From Impatiens glandulifera (Eukaryota; Streptophyta; Magnoliopsida; Ericales; Balsaminaceae): a DNA stretch of 64,000 nucleotides. Positions 1-8,814 of this stretch are shown in pieces. Position numbers and translations under genes: made by a program. The first letter of the stretch is position 1; the number at the start of each line of letters is the position of its first letter. The notes beneath the pieces are model-generated. The model had not been told where the DNA came from. It ran no database searches and worked only from the letters and a program-made list of their open reading frames with translations. The stretch spans positions 43,373,382-43,437,381 of the forward strand of contig NC_061863.1 of assembly GCF_907164915.1 (NCBI RefSeq). The letters are read 5' to 3'.

Positions 1-579
1 GTGGATCCACTAATCAGATTATTGAATAGAGAGATAATTTGAAGTCTTTTTAGACATTAGCCTACTATAAGTTGGTATGAAGGAAAACTCAACCTATGCA
101 GACTGGAGATCCCAAGAACTAGGTTCAATGGGACAACCTAGTTGTACTGACTTGGAAAGTTATTGTTGAGGATTAATCCTATAACGAAACAATAATATTT
201 TGACGAGGATAAGTATATCGCTTTTAATGATTCTTTGTGAGCAAAGAGATCACCTATGTGAGGGAGAAGTGGGGCCGCTTCGAAAGAATTGCACGGCTCA
301 ATTCTAGATCCTCTCACAGAACCAGGCGCGTGTTCCATGGCCAAAATGGACACAACCATGAGAGCTTGACATGTATTAGGGAGAATTTTATGTGAAAATG
401 TGTAATCGTTTACACAAAAGGTAGAATAGTTCAAGGACATCGAGTCTACTAATCAGCTAGTAAAGTTATATGCTTTCACAAGGGAAGGTTCAAAGGGTTA
501 CACCTACCTATCCTATGTAGAATTCAACTATTGAACCTTTCACCGGGTTAATCTTTCAATTTTCATTAATGTGGGGGAT
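1..579 (+). mobile_element. 3' end of Ty1-copia internal region with polypurine tract
   Basis: Frame 1 opens with V-D-P-L and ends at a TGA at 40-42. This resembles the usual C-terminus of copia RNase H (…DPLTKGL…). About 530 bp of 3' untranslated internal DNA follow, ending in a purine-rich GTGGGGGAT (571-579) directly before a TGTTGGAAT LTR start. The rest of the element lies to the left of the window. The call rests on the pol-end/PPT/LTR order, which is standard for copia elements. The family assignment is inference. Confidence 0.7.
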
Positions 580-1357
580 TGTTGGAATTAAGCTAATTCC
601 ATTAATGAATGGAAATAAAATTGTAAATAAATAAAATCAAATAAAATTCACACAAATTCAAACGTGAATTAACGGTGAATTTAATTCAAATTATAATCAA
701 ATATTAATTGTTTAATTAATATTTAATGCCTAATTAGAAAATTAAAGCATAATGTTAGGATAAACATTTAGCTTTAATTGGCCTATTGACTAACGTATGG
801 ACTCTTCAATTAGCTAGCATTATCATTGAATGTCTAACATTGCATTTCTTCAAATCAACGTATAGGCTGATTAACAAATGAATGAGCAATATTTATTGCT
901 AATAAACGTTTGGATGGTTTTATTTACAGGTTTAATTCTCAGCAATATATACCCATTCATTATTCATTTTACAAATACTTCATCCTTCATTTTTCTCACT
1001 TTAGAATTCCAATAGCCCTCTTCTTATTTTTTGAGTGTTCTTCGAATTCTTCGCTCGATATTTTCCGTTGAAACCCGGTGATAGTTCAGGTACTTTATCA
1101 AGCTCGTTGTGTAGTGATTCCGGTGCTGAATCACTACTAGATTCGTTGTACCCTGGGAGACAGCCATCTGTGATAAGCTCTAGCACACGGGGAGACGGTG
1201 TAACTGTTTTAAGGGAAATATGTCTAACACATTCCTCGAATCAACCATCAAATACAGTGATATTGTTCTTCGTATATCTTATTTTATTTTTATTTATTTG
1301 TAACATTGTATGTATATATATTTTTCTGTTATTCAAGACAAGATATCTAACACAAAT
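580..1357 (+). mobile_element. Copia 3' LTR, right end truncated
   Basis: The LTR begins TGTTGGAATTAAG immediately after the polypurine tract. Sequence around 1085-1255 (GTGATAGTTCA, then ATCACTACTAGATTCG, then GTTTTAAGG) is recognisable in decayed form at about 10,285-10,480 and 13,140-13,330. The right end is not seen as a clean CA terminus: near 1357 the sequence runs into a gypsy gag fragment on the other strand. The exact junction is uncertain by a few tens of bases. Confidence 0.65.
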
Positions 1358-2437
1358 ATGACAAGTTCTAGGCTTACCCGTTTCGTCGGCTTGTCTTCCA
1401 GGATTGTTGTTTAGTTGCCACTCCTTGGGTTGGCGGTCTCCCCCGCCTTTCTCCTTGTTATCCTTATTGAACTTTGGTCTATTCACAGACGTTTTAAGCT
1501 CAATCAGCCTTTCTGCAATCGCAATTGCCTCCAAGACGTTCTGCACTTTTGCCCTTTGTAGTTCTAACTGCGCTCAAATCTTTAGGCCATTGACAAAGGT
1601 GAATAGTGCCTCTTGTTCGGTGAGACTGGGTAACTCTAGCATCAACTCTTGGAACTCTCTCACATACTCTTTTATGGATTGTGAGTGTGTAAGTTGGCTT
1701 AAACGCTTTTGAGCTTCGAAATCTGCGTTCTCGGGGAAAAATTGACGTTTGAACTCGGTCTTGAAATCCACCCATGTTTCCATTCGTAACGTACCTCGTT
1801 CAATGTCAGCTTCACGTCTCCTCCACCACAACAATGCCATATCTGTCAAGAAAAATGGCGCCATTTGTAACTTGATGTTATCGTCAAGTATGTTGGATAA
1901 CTTAAAATACCTCTCCATATTCCATAGGAAGTCGTCCACTTCTCTTGCGCTCCTTGAGCCTTTGAATGAAGTTGGTTTAGGAACATCAATTCGATGAGGT
2001 GCCGCACCTCGAAGTTCCCCTCCTCCATTCCACCCGATTTGCCCCTCCAAGCCTTCGATCCTCCCTCTTATTTCCCTTTGGAAGGCGTCGATCATGCCTT
2101 GGACTTCTCCACGGATTGCTTCGAATACCTCATTCCAGATATCATCAACATTCACTCGAACCATCCTAAGCACTTCGTCTCGAATGCTATGCTTCGAGTT
2201 GTTGATGATTCCCATGATTTCGTTCTCCAGCTTTTCACCTTCCTCATCGAGTACCTTCACTCTATCGGCCACCGTGCTAAAAACTTCGAGAGCTTCTTGG
2301 TGCTCGCTCATGCCTTCCTCAAGCCGGGTCACCCGAGCTTCCATGGCAGCACTTCTCTCGACGGACTTGCCCCTCCTAAGCACTTTGTCTGCTAGTTCGA
2401 CAATCGGAACATTCGTGACGTTGGCACTCGAATCCAT
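1357..2437 (-). pseudogene. Ty3-gypsy gag fragment, interrupted and truncated
   Basis: Read on the minus strand from an ATG at 2437 (the frame is open from 2482). The first ~110 residues are charged and coiled-coil-like. A typical Retrotrans_gag domain follows, with the motifs MALLWWRRRE, FKTEFKRQFFP and LTQLTHSQ-like SQLTHSQSIKEYV. A TGA at 1574-1576 interrupts the frame where a tryptophan is expected. Past it the same frame continues with gag-like sequence to a lone C-x2-C near 1365, the start of a CCHC zinc knuckle whose other half is missing. Protease, RT and integrase are absent. The gene sits just inside its PBS and 5' LTR, so this is the 5' end of a gypsy element cut off at the copia LTR. 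Not functional. Confidence 0.88.
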
Positions 2438-2469
2438 CTCTTGCAACTTGAGTGCGGAAGCACAACCTT

Positions 2470-2481
2470 GCTCTGATACCA
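2470..2481 (-). other. Gypsy primer-binding site (initiator-Met tRNA type)
   Basis: The minus strand reads TGGTATCAGAGC, the usual plant retrotransposon primer-binding site complementary to tRNA-iMet. It lies two bases from the inner end of the LTR at 2484-2876, which fixes the orientation of the element. Confidence 0.9.
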
Positions 2482-2483
2482 CT

Positions 2484-2876
2484 TGTCACGGACTAAAAGT
2501 AGATCCGTGTGGCACTAAGTTAGATCAAAGAGATTCTAACTTAGTAAGCCTTTTTGAAACAAGAAAACTCAATGCGACTACATGTATTTATAGGTAAATT
2601 ACAAGTAAAGCATTAAATGCATTAATGATGGATAGGTGGGTGGTGGTTAAGGAGAAAGTATTAAATGCATTAATGATGGATAGGTGGGTGGTGGTTAGGG
2701 AGAAAGCATTAAATGCATTAGTGATGGGTAGGTGGAGTGTGGATAAGACTTTAAGATTGAGTGTGGTTTTGGTTAAGTCTTGTTTGGTTCCATTTTTCTC
2801 CCTTCTTGGATTTGGGCCATGACTTGGTAGACCTCTACTCTTCTTGATTGGGCCCTCCCACAAATGGGCCGTGACA
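2484..2876 (-). mobile_element. Gypsy 5' LTR (393 bp)
   Basis: Bounded by TGTCACGG and its inverted form CCGTGACA. The inner end abuts the PBS. TATTTATAGG at about 2585-2594 is a TATA-type box when read on the minus strand. It is related to the solo LTR at 31,641-32,150, sharing the TGTCACGG ends and a GATCCGTGxGGCACTA block. The matching 3' LTR is not in the window, so no target duplication can be checked. Confidence 0.88.
2610..2745. repeat. 48-bp tandem repeat inside the gypsy LTR
   Basis: Units start at 2610, 2658 and 2706 with GCATTAAATGCATTA or a one-base variant. The first two copies are nearly identical and the third diverges after about 30 bp. The related LTRs at 31.6 and 42.3 kb lack this array, so it is probably an expansion within this copy or subfamily. 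Confidence 0.85.
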
Positions 2877-3280
2877 CTATGCAATAGCATTTCATTCGCC
2901 CTCCATCTATCAGAAAGTTGATATTTCTTATTAAGAAAAATACTTTAAAGGGAGAGGATTGATTGTACCACCCTCCTCTTATGTATCACAAGGCAAAATT
3001 TTTTATCTCTCAACCTTAACAATTTGAATATTTTTGCCTTGTGGTACAGGAGATGGTTCATGATGTGGTACATCAGATCTTCCCTGACTTTAAAGGAGGT
3101 TCATACTAAACTAATTTATTAAATTCACATTTTAAAATAAATTTATAAAAAAATTAATCTTAGTTATTTTTAAAAATAAGTATCAATAAGCTCCTTATTA
3201 TTTTAGTTTTCTTCTAGAAAGGATAATATTTTATTAAATTAAAAAATATATGTTAGGAGACATAAAATTAAAATTATTAT
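2877..3280. other. AT-rich intergenic stretch
   Basis: I see no gene, RNA or clear repeat boundary here, only AT-rich sequence with short homopolymer runs. Confidence 0.6.
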
Positions 3281-4127
3281 GGGAAGAATGTCAAATTTAT
3301 CACTAAACTATAACGAAATATTCACGTATATTACTGAACTAATTTTTGTTCGCTCATATACCACTGTAGTTGAGCTTAATGTTCATTTATATCATTTGTT
3401 AACAAAACATCCAAATCCGTTATGTTTTCCGATAAAAGATGACACATGTGATTGACATGTCATTTTTAAAAAATTAATATATATTATATATTTTTTTATT
3501 CATATTTCTAAATAATAAAATGCTTACATTTTCAATTCATTAATCAAACAATTTAGACATTTTGAGAGACATTAACAATAATTCATTTTTTTTTAAATTA
3601 ATATATTTTCAACACTTATTTTTATTAACATTCTTAAATAATAAAATAAATCACTTTTACCTTTCTCAATTTTTGTTATCCTAATTCACTTAGTAGTAAA
3701 AAAAATAAATAAACTAAAAACATACATAAATAACATTAATAAAAATTTATATAATATCATAAATTAAAAAAGAACAAGAATAAGAGAAGAAGAATAGTGG
3801 ACTTAGTTAAAAAATTATTAGCCCTTTTATAAATATTTTATTATTTAGAATTATATATAAATAAATAAATATATATATAATATTAATTAATAAAGATTAC
3901 ATGTCAATCCTACCATATATTAATTAAAAAAAGATGACAGATCAATCCCACCTGTCATCTTATTTAACACAGAAACTTAACAAGGGTTATAAATTTTGTG
4001 CAGTAGTGACATAAGTGACATAAATGAACATTAAGTTCAACTACAGTGGTATGAACGAACAAAAATTAGTTCAGTGATAAACCTAAATATTTCATTATAG
4101 TTTAGTGATAAAATTGACATTCTTCCA
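3281..4127. mobile_element. Non-autonomous Mutator-like element with long TIRs
   Basis: The left arm from 3281 (GGGAAGAATGTCAAATTTAT…) and the reverse complement of the right end (TGGAAGAATGTCAATTTTAT…) match over more than 120 bp with scattered differences. The 847-bp element is flanked on both sides by AAATTATTAT (3271-3280 and 4128-4137), a 9-10 bp direct repeat. Long TIRs and a 9-bp-class target duplication are the signature of Mutator-like elements. No transposase frame lies inside. The centre holds further weaker inverted sequence (GATGACA…TGTCATC). Confidence 0.85.
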
Positions 4128-5038
4128 AAATTATTATTAGCTATATTTAAAAAATGTATTAATAATCCTTATTTGTTTGATTGTTGAGTCTCCTTTGTTC
4201 TATTAAATTATTTTTTAAATATTTTTATCTCAATTCTTTTTATTACTCAAATTATTAATAAAAAAGAATACCGTATTTATCTACAAATTTTGTTTATTTA
4301 TTTATGTACTGAATATTTTATAAATGACATGTAAACATTTTAATTATTTTTGTAATCCAAGTGAGGTGAAAGCTTGGAAACAACTCTTCAGCCAATTTCA
4401 AACCAATAGGTCAACTTTATTAATGATTAAAAGAGGCTTCTAATATATATATTAAATATTTTAACTTAATTTTTTTATTATAAATAAAAATAATAAGCTA
4501 TTTTGAATTTTCTTTTATTAATAAGATTAATAATTTATATTAATATAATCATTAAAGTTAAAGATAGTTTCAAATAAATAATTTAATAAAATATATTTTT
4601 AAATTTATATATAAATGGTCTATATCATATTTTATTTTGAATTATTATAATACTTAATATTATTATTATAATATTTTAAAATAAAATTATTTATTTTAAA
4701 TTATCATTATTTTAAAATTTAAATGATATTTATTTAATAAATATATAAATAGTTATTCTAAATAAAATGTATTATAAATAAATTTATTTAAAATAAAATT
4801 ATTATTTAAATATTTTATTGAAATTGTCTTTAATTTAACCCATTATCAAAAATATATATATACAAATTTAAATTATTAATTTTATTTAAAAAATATATAT
4901 AATATTTTATTATTTTTAATTTATAATAATATAATTAAGTTAAAATATTAAATATATATTATTTAAACTATTATATAAGTCATTAGTTTGGCCATTAGTT
5001 TGGCACGGTGGTTTAAGTAATCAAACTGTTATTTTAGG
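4128..5038. other. AT-rich intergenic DNA
   Basis: Very AT-rich with many ATTTAAAT-type runs. I see no coding, RNA or bounded repeat signal. Confidence 0.6.
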
Positions 5039-5917
5039 TAGGGTCTAAACTTGTCCTAACTCAATTTGTCTACTCGTTTTTTATTGACTCGCTCGATTAT
5101 ATAATTATAAGTTTGAGTTCGGTTTGATTATATATTAATTTTTTATATTAAAAAAACTTAAATCACCCGTTCATCGCACAAATATTTTAAATATTTAGTT
5201 ACATATTAATAAAAATAGACGACTATAAATAAAAACATATTTCAACAAAATAAAAATTGTTGTGTTGTGTGGTACGATATTTTTGATATACATATAATAT
5301 CGATATATTAAGGTACAATATTTTTGATTTACATATAATATTGGTAAATATTTCTTACCCCATGTTTTATGTTACATTAAATAAATATAATATTTTTGTA
5401 TAATGATTAACAAAAATAATATTATCGGGTAGGGTTAGGGTTAGGGTTAGATATTTTGTTAATATAAAGTCTATTCCGAAATTTAAAATTTTATAGTATA
5501 TTTTTTTTAGCTACTTCCATCTATCAAAATTTACAAAGAATCAATCTTCGATATACGAAGTTGTAGACATATATGAACATAAGATGACTCGGGACAATCA
5601 AACCATTCAAATAGGCATAGAAGGATTTGTAATTTGGAAAACAAGATAGAAAATAGGATTATATAGATAATTGGATTTTGAGGAGGCCCATAAACAAGCT
5701 CATATATATAGTCTTATGGGTATGTTTCAAATTTTGATTAAAAACTAAAATATAATAAAAAAAAATATATGAGTAGGTTTGAAGAAGTTCGACTAATCAA
5801 TCAATTGAGTCTTACTTAAACTCAAATTTGACTCGAATCTTAAATGAATTGGCTCGAGCTCGACTCAAATTCGATTTTAATAACTTGAATCGAACTCTCA
5901 CGACTCGTTTATCCCTA
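5039..5917. mobile_element. Possible hAT-like non-autonomous element
   Basis: The left end TAGGGTCTAAACTTGTC and the reverse complement of the right end TAGGGATAAACGAGTCGTG form an imperfect TIR. Both arms carry CTCG-rich text (GACTCGCTCGA, GGCTCGAGCTCGACTC) like the better element at 53,080-55,256. The flanking 8-mers do not match, so the boundaries are tentative. Confidence 0.4.
5431..5450 (+). repeat. Short TTAGGG-like run
   Basis: AGGGTTAGGGTTAGGGTTAG contains about three TTAGGG units. The usual plant telomere unit is TTTAGGG, and this run is short, so chance is a reasonable explanation. Confidence 0.5.
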
Positions 5918-6226
5918 GTTATACTTAATTAAATTTGACACTTATAATAATAAATTAATTTAATATTATTTTTTATTTAAAAAAAATTGGGTTTTATATT
6001 ATTTCATATTATTTGGGGTCCTACAAGAAGAGATAAATCGGTATTCACGCGTAAAAAGAAGGCAAGACTAATTGACTCACTCAACAACCAACTACTTCAA
6101 CCTTTTCTAGGTTTTCAAGGTAACTTCTTCAATCTCTTCTTTGAATTTCTTACAGGAATTCGATCAATAAAGATACATCAACCACTCCATTCATCTCAAT
6201 CAACTACTATTCGCCTCTATTATAAG

Positions 6227-6441
6227 GTATAATTCATCTTCTTCTACCCACAATTTCCACTTCAATCCATGAATTTACTCTCTGATTATCGTTTTGTATG
6301 ATCGGAACTGCTATCATATTCATATGCATATGCATATTCGTTATATCGCACTGATCATGGATGAGATGACCGAGGAACGTTTTTTTTATTTTTATTAATT
6401 AGGGTTTTTAATTTTATTCGCTTTTCACTCATTGTTAGCAG
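6227..6441 (+). other. Probable 5' UTR intron of TOL copy A with telo-box
   Basis: A GT donor follows TATAAG at 6226, and TTAGCAG (ending 6441) supplies the acceptor 21 bp before the ATG. TTAGGGTTTT at 6399-6408 is a telo-box on the minus strand. The same AAAACCCTAATT and a GATATCAGTTCCGATCA-like block recur upstream of copy B (about 22,829-22,935). That conservation between the paralogs supports a shared non-coding leader. The splice sites themselves are inferred. Confidence 0.55.
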
Positions 6442-6462
6442 TTTTCACCTGGAACAATAAAG

Positions 6463-8628
6463 ATGAGTGATAATTTGTTGGACAAAGTTAGTGCCTTCAG
6501 TGAGAGGTTGAAAATCGGAGGAACTGAGGTTAGTCGTAAAATGAGTGCTAGTATGAGTACTGTGAGTGATAGGGTGAAGGAGCTCTTTCAGGGTTCTAAT
6601 CAAGCTGATAAGCTTGTGGAGGAAGCTACAGCCGAGACACTAGATGAGCCAGATTGGGCTACAAATCTCGAACTTTGTGACATGGTTAATCTGGATAAAA
6701 TCAATAGTGTTGAATTGATCCGTGGAATTAAGAAGCGAATAATGATGAAGAGCTCTAGGGTACAGTTCCTGGCTTTGGTATTGCTTGAAACGGTTGTTAA
6801 GAATTGTGAGAAGGCGTTCTCTGAAGTTGCGGCTGAGAGGGTTCTTGATGAGATGGTGAAGTTGATTGATGATCCTCAGACTGTGATTAATAGTAGGAAC
6901 AAGGCCCTTATTTTGATTGAAGCTTGGGGAGAGTCTACTGATGAACTTCGATACTTGCCTGTTTTTGAGGAAACTTACAAGGTGATTTATATAGTTGCTC
7001 AAATCGCGTCTATATTTTGTATCTAGTTGATATGAGAATGAACCAATCACCTATGTAAGAGGTCATTTTCTCCTTAGATGTGATAGATTCTTCTACATAA
7101 AGCTAAGCATATGTGAATTTTAAGTTGGTTTTGATTTGTGTGAGCTGCTCATGATAGAAACTTCAAATAGTAACTTATGAAATATAAAGTAATTACCCTG
7201 TACAATGTTAATGAAATGAGAGCTAGATGTGATTTTTGTAAGCAAAAGATGCGGTTAGGCTTGAGAAAGGGATGCATGAAACTTGCCTATCTATTATTAT
7301 AATCATTCACGTCATTAATAATTCATGCAAGTTCTTAGTCATAGTAGTCTGTGTTATTGTCAACTTATGTTCTGTTTGTTAATGTTAGAGCTTGAGATCA
7401 AGGGGTATTCGATTCCCTGGTCGAGATAATGAAAGTTTGGCTCCTATATTCACTCCTGCCCCATCAATCACATATTCAGAAACAAATGCTAGTTCGGTCC
7501 CACATATCCCTCGCGATATTTTGCCAGTTGTCACTTTTACAGCTGAGCAAGTACAGGAAGAATTAGAGGTGGCACGTAACAGTGCTGAACTTCTCACAAT
7601 CGTTCTTTCCTCCTCACCTGGAGAAGATGCTTTAGAGGTATGGTTTCCTATACACTTGAACATAGTTTTTTACCCTTTCATAGTGCGCACAAGACTACAG
7701 ATTCTTTAGTTTTCTTATTTCTGATTTTGGCGTTATGTTTTTTTTTTAAAATGTTTTTTTTGGGAAAACATTAGTATTCATATGCTACAACATCTAAAGC
7801 TCTCTATTTCTTGTACTAAGTTCTCATAAATGACTCCGATTTAGTGTTACATACATATGCTTGGTTTTCTAAAAATATTTCTCGTATGAAAATTCTGTTG
7901 TCCAGTCTTTTGTTGGGTGCAAATGAGATGAGCCTGATCAAGCCTACCATTTTCATGTTTGTATTTCTATAGATTTGAGATATTTAGCAAGAGGGTTGAA
8001 CATCACTCGTTCAAATCAATTTGAGTTCACAAACTTGTGATTATGTAACCGGATTTTAAGAACATGTACAATTATAACTCCCCACCCCTTTTGCTATTCA
8101 ATTTGCGTTAGAAAGAAAAAAATTGTAAAATTCTCGAAAAAAATAAATAAATGGGATCAAATAATTCCCTGATCACATTTTACTTCTGATTGATAATATT
8201 GGTAGGATGAGGCAACAATGGCGCTTGTACAACAGTGCCGTCGATCACAATTCACTGTACAGAGAATGATTGAGACAGCAGGAGAAAACGAGGCTCTGAT
8301 GTTTGAAGCCTTGAATGTTAACGATGAATTGCAGAAAGTCCTCACCAAGTATGAAGATCTGAAGAAAGCCGACATAGTTCGAGAGGGACTTGAACCGGCA
8401 ATGATACCAGTTGCAGTAGAGCCCGAAGATCCTCTGCAATGGAAAGAAGACGATACTACCCTTGTGAGAAAACTGCCTGGTTCTAGATCCGGAGTTAATA
8501 ATAATAACGATGAGATGATGGATGATCTTGATGAAATGATCTTTGGTAAGAAGGCGGGTAACAATTCTGAAGGAAGTGGTAGTGGTGACAATAGAAAGAA
8601 GAATCAACAAGATCTCATCTCATTTTGA
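6463..8628 (+). CDS. TOL1-like: TOM1-like ubiquitin-sorting protein (VHS/GAT), copy A
   Basis: Exons 6463-6981, 7389-7637 and 8206-8628 join in phase 0 with GT-AG introns and give 396 aa. Residues ~45-175 form a VHS domain (DEPDWATNLELCDMVN, NCEKAFSEVAAERVLDEMV, EAWGESTDELRYLPVF). Residues ~215-310 form the GAT domain (FTAEQVQEELEVARNSAELL, MIETAGENEALMFEALNVND). The tail has an acidic DDLDEMIFGKK block. The N-terminus MSDNLLDKV and the short length match Arabidopsis TOL1/TOL2 rather than the long TOLs. TOL proteins bind ubiquitinated plasma-membrane cargo and act as ESCRT-0 substitutes, passing it to the multivesicular body. An inverted paralog lies at 20,751-22,761. The frame is intact with no disabling change seen. 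Confidence 0.93.
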
Positions 8629-8814
8629 AGTGGTCTTCTAATAAATAATAATAATAATAATATGTGATGATGATGATTGCAACAAACTAATATCTTTTAT
8701 TTAGCTAGGTAATTTCCACATATGATTTGCCTTGTGTTCTTTCATTATGGGACTATTACTTTATAAACAAATGCTTTTATATTTTTTAACAAATAGTTTG
8801 ATGTAAAAAAGTAT
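8629..8814 (+). other. 3' flank of TOL copy A
   Basis: Contains an (AAT)n microsatellite at about 8641-8661 and AT-rich 3' UTR-like sequence up to the start of the repeat unit at about 8815. Confidence 0.5.

Noticed and set aside
2470..2481. tRNA fragment
   Set aside because: The 12-bp match to tRNA-iMet is the primer-binding site of the gypsy element. There is no cloverleaf around it.
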